Below are positions 10,657-23,590 of a stretch of DNA of 64,000 bases, one piece after another. A program made the position numbers and the translations under genes. The stretch is taken from assembly GCF_029227915.1 (NCBI RefSeq), contig NC_079880.1, positions 32,915,501 to 32,979,500 of the forward strand, written 5' to 3'. Numbering within the stretch: the first letter of the stretch is position 1; every line of letters starts with the position of its first letter. A model generated the notes under the pieces. It worked only from the letters and a program-made list of their open reading frames with translations, was not told where the DNA came from and made no database searches. Source of the DNA: Hydractinia symbiolongicarpus (taxonomy: Eukaryota > Cnidaria > Hydrozoa > Anthoathecata > Hydractiniidae).

Positions 10657-11298
10657 TTACGATCTTTTGCCTTTCCTACTACCGATGTAACCTACAACAA
10701 GAGCAAAGGCAGCTGCAATTGCCATATATAGATGTTTGGCTGCAAATTCAACAACTTTTGCGGCAATTTTGAAAAAGAAGGAGACTACCGTCCCTATGGT
10801 TCCTGGAAGAGCCGCACCAGCCTTCCCTGCCTAATATTTTAAAAATTTTCCCAATCTTTCTAGCTGTTTGTGTACAAAAATTTTACTACCACCAGCGCTT
10901 CCTGCCGCTTCAGCACCAGCTCAATCACCTCCTGTCACTGCTAAAACAATGATGGATATGAGCAAACCAACAGCGGAAACGATACTCGCTATAGTAATCT
11001 TCTGCTCTTTGAATAAAATCCTAAGTTTTTCAACCAGTGACGTATCGTCTCCCGCGATTTTCATTAATGTATCCTTAATATTTTTAAGTTGGCTTTGAAT
11101 CGTGGATGCTAGTTCAGCATGAGCCTTTAATGTTGCTGCTTTTTTATCCTGCAGCTTTTCAATATCTTCCTTGGCCTTTGCAATGTCGTTGTTCCAAATC
11201 TCTATCTGTTGTTCAGTCATTCCAGGCAGTGCTTTCTTCCCCTCTACTTCTTTCATATTGGCCTCTAGTCTACATATCTCACTATCATAAGAAATCAT
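10657..11298 (-). pseudogene. Unrecognised coiled-coil membrane protein, two in-frame stops
   Basis: On the minus strand an ATG at 11298 opens a coiled coil (residues about 1-95, e.g. EIWNNDIAKAKEDIEKLQDK) followed by a first membrane helix (IASIVSAVGLLISIIVLAV). After an in-frame TGA near 10920 the same frame continues with a glycine/alanine linker. A TAG near 10839 follows, then a basic amphipathic part and a second membrane helix (MAIAAAFALVVGYIG), ending RKGKRS and TAA at 10657. The total would be about 213 residues. There is no frameshift, only two stops, so decay is slight. It lies 40 bp from the convergent gene at 9475-10616. Families of small cnidarian proteins with this coiled-coil, Gly-linker and basic-tail look exist as I recall, without a function known to me. 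Confidence 0.55.
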
Positions 11299-11334
11299 TT
11301 TACTTTTTAATAATTTTAAATTCCCCTATATAGT

Positions 11335-11786
11335 TTGAAGTTCGAGATTAAGTCCTATTCTCTCGCGTTCGTAAAAAACTTCTTCGCCGCCAAAGGAAGT
11401 ATCTATGATACTTTTCACTTCAGTAAAATCAGTATTATTAACATCGCCCTCCTCCGTATGATGGCGGCAACACGGACGGACGTTCTCCTGTTCGTAGCAG
11501 TTTTTTACCTTACACTACGCCTTAAAATTGGATTGTTTGTACATGGAAAGAATGAAATAACTGATAATTGTAGAAACTTAGTACATGTTGCTGTCTCAAA
11601 GAAACTGTTTGGATGTGTTTTTCAGAAAAGTGAACCTATGAAAATATACAGAAATGTTTTCATCTGTAGCTTGTTACTACTCTGTGGAAATATTGAGCCA
11701 TGGCCGTTTTTTGGCAACCTTGATTCATTTTATGGTGTTAAGGGATTGAACATTTTACATCAGAACATTCGGGGATTATTCAATAA
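11335..11786 (+). pseudogene. N-terminal fragment of a LINE-type ORF with degenerate 2A-like motif, cut by Helitron insertion
   Basis: The frame ends with LLLLCGNIEPWPF followed shortly by GLNILHQNIRGLFNN. The second block is the typical first strand of an apurinic endonuclease domain in CR1/L2-like retrotransposons. The first block sits where such elements often have a hydrophobic leader plus a 2A-like NPGP sequence, here degraded. The coding sequence stops abruptly at 11786, where CTAG of the Helitron array begins. The upstream part of the frame is not recognisable. Confidence 0.5.
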
Positions 11787-14700
11787 CTAGTCGATAAAGC
11801 CCGTGGAAAAATCCACTGAGATAGGATAAAAATGAAATTTGATTACCTCAGCAACCTATCCACACAAAAAAATAGAATCTCGTTTTCACGTTGCCTCTAT
11901 TGTGTAGAGCTTAAACTGCTGATCAAGAAAATGTATATGTTCGTGTGGTTTTGATGAGCGGTTAATGAGAGATATAAGGGTTTAAAAATCTTGCTGACGT
12001 CAGCAAAAGCCTGTCAAAACTTAAGTTTTCTTTTTTAGAAATTTCTACACCTGTTGCCTTCATCGTATAGATCTTGAACCTGATGATGAAAATGTACAGG
12101 AATATGTACTTTTGACAAACGGTTGCAGAGATATCAAGGTTTAAAGGTTTTTTGATGACGTCATCAACCCGTTCATTTCGAAACGGATTCGGGGACCCAG
12201 GTTTTGGAAACTTACCCAGATTGGTTCCAGGTAGTCCCTAGTTACCCACGCAGGAAGAAAAATGAGCACATCTTCTTTGCCTGTTATAGACACACGGAAC
12301 TGGCGTACTATTATAGAGACTAGTCGATAAGGCCAGTGGAGAAATCCACTTAGAGAAATTTATTTTATTCTTTGATTGTAATGTGTAGAGTTTGAAACGC
12401 TGATCAAAATAATGTATAGGATGATATGTTTTCGAGGAACGCCAAAGGAGATATGAGGGTCTAAAAATTGTGCTGACGTCAGCAAAGCCACGTGAAAACA
12501 CAAAAATTTTTTTTTAGAAATTTATATACCTGTTGCCTTCCTCGTATAGATCTTGAAACGCTGATCAAGAAAATGTATAGGATCATGTACTTTTGACAAA
12601 CGGTTGCAGAGATATTAGAGTTTGAAGGTCTTTTGATGACGTCATCGACCCGTCCATTCCGAAACGGATTTGGGGACCCAGGTTCGGGAAACTTACCCAA
12701 ATTGGTCCCAGGTGGTCCCTAGTTACCCACGCGGGGGAAAATCATTGACATCATCGCCTCGTTTTCAAGTTATTAGACCTCAAATTTTAAGTGCACTGTA
12801 ATGGCTTCACTAATCTTAATTAACTTTCCTTTGATGTCAATACTATTTTTAACGGTAAAATTGGTAGATTACAGAACAATGTTATAGGCGATGTTTTATA
12901 GAATTTGTTAAAGAAAATTGTGAAGAATATAATCCACTTTGCAAAAGTGACAGACAGACACACGGAACTGGCGTATTATAAATAAAAACTAGTCGATAAG
13001 GCCCGTGGAAAAATCCACTTAGGCAGGATAACAGAGAAAAATAACCGTCATTTAAATTTTGATGACGTCAGCAGAGACATGTCAGAACACAAAACTTTTT
13101 TTTTTAAAAAAGTGTATGCCTGTTGCCTTCATCGTATAGATCTTGAAACGCTGATCAAGAAAATGTATAGGATCGTGTATTTCTGACAAACGGTTGCAGA
13201 GATATTAGGGTTTGAAGGTTTTTTGATGACGTCATCAACCCGTCCATTCCCGAAACGGATTCAGGGACCAAGGTTGGGGAAACTTACCCAAATTGGTCAA
13301 AGGTGGTCCTTAGTTACCTACGCAGGAGATGACGTCAGTTATTTCCACCCGTTTCCAAGTTATTTAGCCTTAAATTTAAAAGTGCAATGCAATGGCTTCA
13401 CTTATCTTAATATACTTTCCTTTGACGTCAATATTGCTTTAACGTCAAAGTTTGCTAATTTACAGAACAAATTTATAGACGATGTTTTATAGACTTTATC
13501 AAAGAAATTTTATCCACTTTGCAAAAGTCACAGACAGACACACTTAGCGTATTATTATATAGACTAGTCGAAAAGGCCCGTGGAAAAATCCACTTAGGCA
13601 GGATAACAGAGAAAAACAACCGTCATTTAAATTTTGATGATGTCAGCAGAGAATGTCAGAACACAAAATTTTTTTTTTCAGAAATGTGTATGCCTGTTGC
13701 CTTCATCGTATATATCTTGAAACGCTGATCAAGAAAATGTATAGGATCGTGTACCTGTGACAAACGGATGCAGATACATTAGGGTTTAAAGGTTTTTTTA
13801 TGACGTCATTAACCCGTCCATTCCGAAACGGATTTGGTGACCCAGGTTTGGACAACTTACCCAAATTGGTCCCAGGTAGTCCCTAGTTAACCACGCAGGA
13901 GATGACGTCAGTTATTTCCACCCGTTTCCAAGTTATTTAGCCTTAGATTTAAAAGTGCAATGTAATGGCTTCACTAATCTTAATTAACTTTCCTTTGACG
14001 TCAATACTATTTTAACGTTAAAGTTTGGTAAATTACATAACAATTTTATAGGCGATGTTTTATAGAATTTGTTAAAGGAAATTGTGAAGAATATAATCCC
14101 CTTTGCAAAAGTCACAGACAGACAGAACTGGCGTATTATTATATAGATAGTCGATAGGGCCCGTGGAGTAATCCACTTAGGCAGAACGACAATGGAAAAA
14201 TAGGTTGTTTTAGATTATTTGCTGATGTCAGCAGTGCAAATAAACAATAAATAAATTGAGAAACTTGTTTTCATGTTTCCTCCATTGTGTAGAGCTTACA
14301 CAGCTGATCAAGAAAATGTATATAATCGTGTGGTTTTGATGAGCGATTAATGAAATGCAAGGGTTTTAAAAGTTTGCCGACGTCAGCAATGGCCCGTCAA
14401 AACCTAAAATTTTATTTTAGAAATTTGTATACATGTTGCCTTCATCGCATAGATCTTGAAACGCTGATCAAGAAAATGTATAGGATCATGTACTTTTGAT
14501 AAATGGTTGCAGAGATATTAGGGTTTGAAGGTCTTTTCATGACGTCATCAACCCGCCCATTCCGAAACGGATTCGTGGACCCAGGTTTGGGAAACTTACC
14601 CAAATTGGTCCCAGGTAGTCCCTAGTTACCCACGCAGGAGATGTCGTCAGTTACTTCTACCCGTTTCCAAGTTATTTAGCCTTAAATTTAAAAGTGCAAT

Positions 14701-14871
14701 GCAATGGTTTCACTAATCTTAATATACTTTCTTTGACGTCAATATTGCTCTAACGTCAAAGTTTGATAATCTACAGAACAAATTTATAGACGATGTTTTA
14801 TAGACTTTATCAAAGAAATTTTATCGACTTTGCAAAAGTCACAGACAGAAGCTCCGTATTATTATAAGAGA
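11787..14871 (-). mobile_element. Tandem array of five non-autonomous Helitrons
   Basis: Units run 11787-12319, 12320-12988, 12989-13563, 13564-14147 and 14148-14871 (533-724 bp). Each starts on the plus strand with CTAGTCGATAAGG or a variant, and then the hairpin GTGGAAAAATCCAC. Each ends with a GACAGACA region and GCGTATTATTATATAGA, giving TC...hairpin...CTAG on the minus strand. Units abut directly. Interiors share several blocks: CTTGAAACGCTGATCAAG, TGATGACGTCATCA, AACCCGTCCATTCCGAAACG and CCAGGTGGTCCCTAGTTACC. Unit 5 has lost the C of CTAG and unit 2 ends AA instead of GA. The flanks are A on the left (11786) and T on the right (14872), matching Helitron A|T targets. No coding capacity. 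Confidence 0.82.
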
Positions 14872-15188
14872 TAGATTGTCGTGCTCTTCTTCATCGTGTA
14901 CCATGTCTCGTGTATCATTTCGGAATAATATAAATAAAAAGTTATTGTTAGAGAGTCAATCAATTCCTTAAAGCCGAATCTCCACTGCACGATATTTGAA
15001 ACGATTTTTGTGACGAAAAGAGGAAACATTTGGCATTTTGTATAAGATTTTAAGGACATTTATTTTTATATGCACTGCTGACGTACATATTAATATATAG
15101 ACAAATATCAAATCGCATTAAATCCTCACATCTTACGCAAAATAAAAAAAAAACAACTTGCAAGGTGTAAAATCTAGTTGATAAAAAG

Positions 15189-15316
15189 TTACAACATCGA
15201 CACTGACAACATCGACACTCACAACACCAAACTCACAAAACCGACAGTAAGAACACCGACAGTTACAACACCTACAATCACAACACCAACAGCCACAACA
15301 CAAATAATAACAATGT
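15189..15316. repeat. Degenerate 12-mer tandem repeat
   Basis: Irregular repeats on the theme ACAACACCGACA run for about 130 bp. A shorter diverged stretch with the same theme occurs near 18530-18570 in the neighbouring copy. Confidence 0.65.
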
Positions 15317-17087
15317 CAGAAATAACACATCTCAAATATGTATATACATCCTAAAAGTGATTATGTTGAAAACCCTTAGTATTTTATTCTAAAATGTCAA
15401 AAAGGAGCCCTGCAAGAGTTAGCACAAATCAACAAAAATAAACTTTTTACACATTTTATATATTGTCTTTCCCTTAGAAACTTATACAAAAATACGAAAA
15501 AGCCATAGTTTGGAAAACATCAAATTTAAATCTAGAAAAATCAGTCATTTCGGTTATATACCATCCTCTACCACAAAAATTTACACAAAATGTTAAAATC
15601 AACCCGTTAAGAACACAAAATTTTTCACTTTTGGTTCCGTACTGCCCTTTACCAGCAATTTTAAACCTAAATGTCAAAAAATCAATGAGCAAAGAATAAA
15701 CTTGAGTCAACAAAGATCATTATGTGTAGAGCTTGAAACAATAATCAAAATAATGTATAGAATCATGTACAACACCAACAAATAATAAAGTCAGAAATAA
15801 CACATCTCTACTTTGTGAAAAACCTTTAATAATTCAATCAAAGTATCAAAAAACATAAAATTTATATCTGGAAAATCATTCCTTCGATTACATACTATCC
15901 TGTTCCCAAAAAATATACACAAATTGTAAAAATGAACAGGTTAAGAATACAAAATTTTTTTCCTGAGTACGATGATCTGTAGTGACCGTTACCAAATATT
16001 TTAAACGTGAATGTCAAAAATGAATAAGGAGTAAATTTGAATCAACAAAGATATTATTTTTGGAAAACAGAGTGTATATACGGTATGTCCTCACAAAAGT
16101 TTACACAAAATGTAAAACAGATTTGTTTTTGAGGAGCACATCCAAATCAACAAAAATCAGTCTATTTTTAGCATGTCCTATATTGCCATTGCCCATAAAT
16201 CTTCCACAAAAAGGTTATGAAACACATCAAATCATAGAAAAATCAGGCATTTCATATAATATTAAAAACAAAAAAGTTTTCATTATCACCAAACACAGTT
16301 ATTATTACAATTTTAAAATTCTTAACAAAAACGTTAACAAAAACGTGAATTTGTTCTTTCAGTATATTGCATGTGGTCTTTTTCCCACAAAAGTTTACAC
16401 AAAATTTTAAAAAGCAGCAGTTTGCAACATAAACAAAAACACAAACAACCATACCATCCTCTCATAAATTAAAATAAAGTCATAACCCCACGTAAAATTG
16501 CCAATCAAATGTCTACAACCCCCTGTAAAAATAACCTGGAATTTTACATGTAGGCTGACAAAAGTTTAACAGGATGTCAGAAACAAAACAATAAAAAATA
16601 ACTTAACACACATGCTTTAAATTCTGAAAAAAATTGCTTGGGTCCCCTTGTAAAGTTTACAGGAAATGTGAAAATAATTATACTCTTAGAAAAATACATC
16701 CTACTATCCTGTCCAAAGTTTAAGTCTTTGAAATATTTTGCTCATAAAAGAAGAGAAGTTTAAGATAGGTAAACTCTAAGTTAGCCAGCTATACATATTA
16801 AAAAAAAGGAATAACAACATAATTCATAGGTTAGAGCTAGCCATGGGATAAGAGAGCAGGACTTGGAGAGGCTAAATTAGCTAGCTAACAGTAGCTAAGA
16901 CCCCCAGTTAAATATATCTAAACTGGGAACACTTAGCTATAACTAAAGCTAGCTATTTATGCTTAGTAAAACACACATAAAGAGAAACAATAGTAATGTA
17001 AAAATAATAACATTACAATAAGCAGTAAGTTCAACAAACCAAAGTTTTCCGTTTGTTAGTTAGCTAACAGCTTTATGCAGCATTTTG

Positions 17088-17432
17088 ATGGATAGATGTG
17101 CATATTTACATGGCTAGCCTCACAAATATCGAGGGATATACCCTGTCTATTATTTCCAGGAGGGGCCATGGCTTAGATGGAGAGTCCTAGAGTATTTAAT
17201 GCTCATTTTGAGCGACGCAGACCCAATTAGGGCCCACGCTCTACTAGACAACTCCCGGCAACATCCAACGGCCCACACAGTGTGCCATCTTCCCAATTTC
17301 CCTCACATGGCTTGGGTTAACCCGGGGCTATGGTAACATTCACTCGCCCATGTTGAATCGCCGTCAAGAGGAATCGAACCCCGGTCTCCCGCACAGAGTA
17401 CAAGAGCTATAACCACTAATCTACGACGCCAT
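17088..17432 (-). mobile_element. tRNA-derived SINE, about 345 bp
   Basis: On the minus strand the head (17432 to about 17358) has an A box in TAGATTAGTGGTTATAGC and a B box GGTTCGATTCC with about the right spacing, so it is a tRNA-related pol III promoter. A body follows, and the end is a segment TGGAAATAATAGACAGGG... finishing in CTATCCATC-type repeats. The same 3' segment recurs alone at 27775-27860, proving a dispersed family. The insertion lies inside Helitron DNA. Confidence 0.75.
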
Positions 17433-18086
17433 AAATTTGAATTTTAGGACAAACACATTAGTTACGCGCCAGGGGATACATTAATTATGCAACAAAAAAA
17501 TAAACAAATATGGTGGCTAGGTTTTTTTTAAAAAAAGCGGTAAAATATAAAACTTCAAGAATTTAAGGCTTTTCTTGGAAAATGCGAGTCTGCTTGTTCC
17601 AGTGACATAAAAACTAAACGTCTGAATACATCAAAGTTCTTACTATTATTGATTTTAAATCCACTTCAAACTCCAGCTTTTATTTTCTAATTCTAACTTT
17701 ACTACTTTACTTCTAGCTCTAACTACCACTTCTTACTTCACTTCTTGGACTCTTCTTTCTCTGAATTACTTTTTTCAAAACAGAGGGACCGTTCTTTTGT
17801 TGTTGTTTTTTTTTCGGTGTCAAGGGACACCATTTTTGTAAAGAAAGCCGTTAAATTTATTTCAGCAAATCAAGTTGCTCCATTTTGATCACGTGATGTA
17901 AACAAAGTAAACCCACAGCAAAATGGACATAATTTTTTCAGTGACTTAAAAGGAAATTTCGGCAACATCAAAGGAAAATGACGATATCAACTTTGCCTGT
18001 CACAGACAGACGGACACACTTAGCGTATTATTATATAGATAGACTAGTCGATTAGGCCCGTGGAAAAATCCACTTAGGCAGAAAAA

Positions 18087-18464
18087 CAATTGAAAAGTTC
18101 TGTCATTTGAATTTTGATGACATCAGCAAATATTTCAGTATATTGAATATGCCTTTTACTAAAAAAAATAATCTGAAAATGCATAAAAAGAAAGTATATA
18201 AGTCATAATTTAACAAAAAAGTTCTTAAAATCTAACACAAAATATCAAATGTCAAATCGCATGAAATCCTCCCAACAATTGAAAAGTTCTGTCATTTGAA
18301 TTTTGATGACATCAGCAAATATTTCAGTATATTGAATATGCCTTTTACTAAAAAAAATAATCTGAAAATGCATAAAAAGAAAGTATATAAGTCATAATTT
18401 AACAAAAAAGTTTTTAAAATCTAACACAAAATATCAAATGTCAAATCGCATGAAATCCTCCCAA
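18087..18464. repeat. Two tandem copies of a 189-bp unit
   Basis: CAATTGAAAAGTTCTGTCAT starts at 18087 and at 18276. The copies are nearly identical (I see one difference, in AAAGTTCTT versus AAAGTTTTT). A recent local duplication within the Helitron copy. Confidence 0.9.
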
Positions 18465-20399
18465 CAAAACTTCAGACAAAATATGAAAAACAACGGCGTG
18501 CAAGGTGTAAAATCTAGTTAGTAGAAAGTTACAACATTGACAGTCACAACCCAGACAGTTACGACAACAATAATAATAATGTCAGAAATAACACATATCT
18601 CAAATATGTATACATCTTATTATGTGATTATGTTGAAAACCTTCAATATTTTAATCTGAAGTGTCGAAAAGAAAGGCTTGCAACAGTAAGCACAAATCTA
18701 TGAAATAAGTTCTTTACGCATTTTAAACATTGTCTTTTCCCTAAATGCTTATACAACAATACAACCTGAACAATATCAAAAAGCCAAACTTAAACAAACA
18801 CAAAACACCTAAAAACAAAAAGTTAAACTTTGAAAAATCATTTATTCGGTTGCATACCATCCTCTCCCGCAAAAATATGCACAAAATGTAAAAATTAACC
18901 GGTTAACAAAACAATTTTTTGTCTAATGATCCGTACTGACTTTACCAAACATTTTAACCTGAAATGTCGAAAAAGCAATGAGCAAGGAGTAAATTTCAAA
19001 TCAACAAAAATCATTATTTTGAAAACATTGTATATATATATATGGTCCTTCCTCACAAAAGTTTACAATAAAGGTAGAACACAAAGGTTTATGAGGAGCA
19101 AATCAAAATATGAACAAAAATCAGTTCAATTGGCATGTTCTATATTGTCTTCAGCCATAAAATCTTTCACAAAATTGATATGAAACCCATCAAATTCAAC
19201 TCAGAAAAAGCAGTCATTTAAATGCATACAAAAATACAACTTGTAGAATATCAAATTATTATTTTTAGTATATATAATTGAATATGGTCCTCCCTCACAA
19301 CAGTTAAATTTTTGCACTAAATTTGCAACACAAAATACAAATTCTAAATAATTCCTATAGTTTTCCTCAAAAGTTTAATCAAAATATAAAAGATGAGAGG
19401 TGAACGACAAAATCAAAGTTTGCAGAATTTAATTATTTTGCTATATATATGTCTATTGATATATGCCCTTTATAACAATATTTCAATCCAAAATGTGAAA
19501 AAGAAAAACAGTTTGCAACAAAATCAGTTATTCTGATGATATTGCATACACTTTTTCTCCACAAAAGTGTAAAAAAAGAATGGTTGTAGGAAATACTTCT
19601 GATTCAACAAAAATCAGTATTTGCATCTTGTACTCATTAAATATTACCCAAAATTTCAAAAAACTGTGATTTGGAACGCATCAAATTTATAAATAGAGAG
19701 GGATCAGTCATTTCAGTATGTTGTACAGAGTCCTGCGCGGTAAGAATTTATACAAAATATAAAAAAAACACAAGTTTTTTCGGTGTTGTACTCCCTCAAA
19801 AAAGTTGAAACTTTTCTTAATTGAGACAAAATGCCATAAACAAAAACATTTTAGTCAGAACATCTAGAACAAAAAAAATCACTACACTTAAGGAACCAGA
19901 ATTACTACATGTTAAATAAAAATCGTTTCGTCATATTGCATGTAACCGATGTATATAAGTTTAGTTACACAAAATGTGAAAAATACATTATTTGCATACA
20001 CAAATTGTGAAAAATACATTATTTGCTTAAAAACAGTCCTTAAACTCTTCTTAAATATTATGTAATACTTTTTTAAAAGTTGTTGTGGCTTGTTAATTTA
20101 AGCTTAAAATGTCAATTAAAATAAGTTACAGTCACATTCTTAGCAAAGACCACTAAGATTAGCTTACATGTAAAAAGCAACATAAAACTGAAGCTAGCAT
20201 AAGGTAGCTACAGCAGCTAATAGCTGGTCACTTAAATATAAACTGGAGACTTAGCTAGGTATAAAGAACATGGCTACATATTTATAAATTCCTAGCTACC
20301 TCTAGCTAGCTAGTTGTTGTTGTTGTGGTTGATGCTGTTCTGCCCGGATAATGAACATTGGCCTGATTAAGTACGGCAGCTTGCCCCGGTTAAGAACAG

Positions 20400-21030
20400 G
20401 GCAGAAAATACATAATCAGGGCAACATAATCAGGACAGGCCGGCTTATTACTCAAAAAATATTATTTGGCACTTATAAAAGGAACATAATCAGGGCAGGC
20501 CAGTTTATATACGACAGTGTAATATTATTTCTCACTTATTATAGAACGAACATAATCGGGGCAGGCCGACTTATGTATGACAGTCAAATATTATTCGACA
20601 CTTATAGAACGAACGTAATCGGGGCCGACCGGCTTATGTATGACAGTCAAATATTATTCGACACTTATAGAACGAACGTAATCGGGGCCGACCGGCTTAT
20701 GTATGACATTTTTCTATTTTTTCTCACTTATTATAGAACGCACATAATCGGGGAAGGCCGGCTTATGTATGACAGTCAAATATTATTCAACACTTATAGA
20801 ACGAACGTAATCGGGGCCGGCCGGCTTATGTATGACAGTGAAATATTATTCGAGACTTATAGAACGAACGTAATCGGGGCCGACCGGCTTATGTATGACA
20901 TTTTTCTATTATTTCTCACTTATTATAGAACGCACATAATCGGGGAAGGCCGGCTTATGTATGACAGTCAAATATTATTCGACACTTACACAACGAACGT
21001 AATCGGGGCCGACCGGCTTTTATATCATTC
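20400..21030. repeat. Subterminal 60-66-bp tandem repeats of the Ginger element
   Basis: About nine copies of a unit containing ACATAATCGGGGCAGGCCGG, then CTTATGTATGACAG and TATTATTCGACACTTATAG. Two length classes alternate. A frame stays open through them only because the unit lengths are multiples of three. By analogy with other transposons they may be transposase binding sites. Confidence 0.85.
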
Positions 21031-21204
21031 GTGACAAGCAAATAGGAAAGTATCGCAAATGAAACGAAATTCGCAATGTACGTGGAGCCTTTTTTTCTTT
21101 CGCCAGACAGGATGTCTAGTTTCTTACAAATTCGAAGAAAACGTTTGAAAAAACTTTCATTTAAATTTTTCAATCGTCGGAGCTACACTAGTTTTAGTTA
21201 AGCC

Positions 21205-22615
21205 ATGGAAGTTCATCGCCAAAAATTTGAACAATTTGCCCAGCGTTACACAGGCACTGGTAAAAGACCAACGAGTGGCACAATAACAAGAGAATTCGAG
21301 AAGAAAATTTCCCAGAACTTAAAAAGCAATGAGTCGGACAGTAAAAAGGGTACAGAAGCACGTCGCTTCAGATTATTGACCCAGAAGTTTAAGCTGATGA
21401 ACTGCGAAGAGCTGGGAATGGTGGATATTTTGATTGTGCCTTCACAAGAAGCTGTAAGTGAAGTGATTTCAAATTTTTAGTTCGATGTTCAACAATGTAA
21501 GTAATTATTATAACCGTTACTTTTTTCAGAAAAACCATACAAGTAATCAATCGATACCTGAAGGTTACTTAAGAGTGGCATACGTAGATGAATTCTTTGA
21601 CATCATACCCTCAATTCACTGTAATGAATTAAAACACGCTGGTGTGAAAAAGACATTCAAAAAGGTATTAGTGTTTTCTTATCAGAATTAATAACTATAT
21701 TTACATAAAAAATTGTACTCAAGACAAAATATAAAGATTGATACAAATAACTACTCAATTCGTATTTTTCCTACTAAGGTTTCAAGTTCATTTTGGGGTA
21801 TCCCAAGATCGGCTATTGAAGAGTATATCAATCTTTGCGAAACTTGCCACTTAAAACAGCCACAGAAGACTGTACCGCCAATCAAGCCTATTATATCAAA
21901 TGGCTTCATGAAACGCTTCCAAGTAAGTTCACACACAACTGAACTAAAATATTCAGAATTTGTAAAAAAATCAGTAGATTATCTTATCGAAGCTTGGCCA
22001 GGGGAGATTCAGGTGGTTCGTGGTCGTCCTCGCCATCCACAGAGTCAAGGCATGATAGAACAGGCTCATATCAATGTGGAGCATAAAATATCAGTCATGA
22101 TAGCTGAGTGTGCCAGTGAAACTAAACCTTGGAGCTCGTGGTTGCCACAAATATGTTGTAGGTTGATAACAATAGTTCCGAAATGCAGATCGAATTGTCG
22201 TTACTTATTTTTCATTTTTTTAATAGATGTCATCAACACACAACAACACAGCGCTACAGGATTTACTCCGTATGAGCTGGTATTTCGACAGCCACCATCA
22301 ACCACAATCATACCGACTGTTTCAAAACAGTTGAAGGTTATCACTGATTCGAACTTTGATAATGATGAAGACATCGACTTTTTCTCCATACCTGTTAAAG
22401 AACAAATGAATTACAAACGTCATGCTGAACAGCCACACGATGGTATGTACTTTTTCTTCAAATGAACTGAAATTAAAATTGACGTTTTATTATGAATTTT
22501 GTGTTTAATCTTTGTTGTGAATCAATTGTGTAGGCGAAGAGAATACGAATTCGAAGAACGTCACAAATGAAGCACATGTTATTGAAGACGATTGCAAAAC
22601 TGGTTGTAAGTACTG
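21205..22615 (+). pseudogene. Ginger transposase (integrase-like), multi-exon, catalytic exon deleted
   Basis: Exon 1 (21205-21453) is a basic N-terminal region, spliced at GTAAGT to 21530. Exon 2 (21530-21664) has LKHAGVKKTFKK, the histidine side of the H2C2 zinc finger. Exon 3 (from 21779) has INLCETCHLKQ, the cysteine side. Introns 21454-21529 and 21665-21778 both keep the frame. After RFQ (21922) a GTAAGT donor and only about 30 bases follow before EFVKKSVDYLIEAWPGE and GRPRHPQSQGMIEQAH, which carries the Glu of the DDE triad. The segment that should hold both catalytic Asp residues is absent, so an exon-sized deletion occurred. Later exons hold VINTQQHSATGFTPYELVF and an acidic tail ending near 22608. 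The copy cannot be autonomous. Confidence 0.83.
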
Positions 22616-22639
22616 ACACGTTTTTAAAAAAAAAATATA

Positions 22640-23590
22640 AAAACTTACAAGTGGACCTTCATATTAATGAAAAATAATCAATTTTCAAAGAAGAAACATA
22701 TAGTACATAAAAATATTTACCATGAAAACCATCAACATGGTGCTTTTCCATTCACAAGACAATAAGAAATAGTAACGTCCATACTCAGTTTTTTTATATT
22801 TATATTAATAGTTCTTGCATATATTACAGCATTGTCAACACTCCAACGACATTGGACTCCACGAACAACAGCTTCTAAAAAGTTAAAAAAAAACGAGAGA
22901 GGAGATGGTTCAACGGTTTGAGAAAAACCATTGTTTGAATATATTCTGGCTGATATTGTGAATATATACAGCACGTTTTATGTTCGGTTTAGACATAGAT
23001 TTTTTCAATATGCTAAGGCTGAATCTAGCTTGGCTACCCCAGACCTTTGTTTATATTCATATTATGTTCTTTAACATGGTTTTATCATTTATCAAAAAGG
23101 TGAAGCAGAGAAAATTATCGTACTATAAAGCAGAGAAAATTATCGTACTATACACTCTTTTTATAAGAAAACATTTTATCAGAACAACGAAGAATTAACA
23201 TAAAATAACGAGTGTGAAACCCTTTTTAGTTCATATTTTTATTGTAAATACTGCTTTATATCGAGAAGAAATGTATCTTTGACTAATGTTTCATGCTAGC
23301 TACATTACCCCATACCTAATTTGCGCGAAAAACTTAGCTATATTAAACATCCTCTAGAAGATTTTTTATCAGATTCAAAACCTTCATTTTTATCAGATTA
23401 CCACGTTCACAGCTTTGAAATTAGTTCTTTGGAATAACAGGTGTTTAAAACGATAAAATAAACTTACCCACGTACATAAAGATTCGTCAATGTTTCATTT
23501 ACAAAAGTCGGAAGGAAATGCCAATCACAGCCTGCCTGCCATTATATCAGCGTTCATAAACCGGTCACCACGCCATAATTAGGGCTAAAA
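22640..23590. other. 3' part of the Ginger element, no gene recognised
   Basis: AT-rich, with short open frames that do not resemble known proteins. It contains a small duplication (GCAGAGAAAATTATCGTACT twice near 23104-23150). The right subterminal region starts near 23560. Confidence 0.5.

Larger units (their letters stand above)
14872..18043 (-). mobile_element. Probable long non-autonomous Helitron copy carrying a SINE insertion
   Basis: The right (5') end is clear: a CATCAAAGGAAAATGACGA block near 17970, GACAGACGG, GCGTATTATTATATAGATAGA, then CTAG of the next unit at 18044. The interior (about 15060-16500) contains the same ACAAAATGT-rich sequence and GCAAGGTGTAAAATCTAGTT segment as the next copy. 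The left end has no hairpin, so it is truncated or diverged. Without the SINE it would be about 2.8 kb, close to the 2.7 kb of its neighbour. No genes; short frames within it are unconvincing. Confidence 0.5.

Noticed and set aside
20351-21034. 227-codon frame with repeated RTNVIGADRLMYD units
   Set aside because: It is the subterminal repeat array of the Ginger element, open because repeat lengths are multiples of three. Not treated as a repeat protein, although a chance transcript cannot be excluded.
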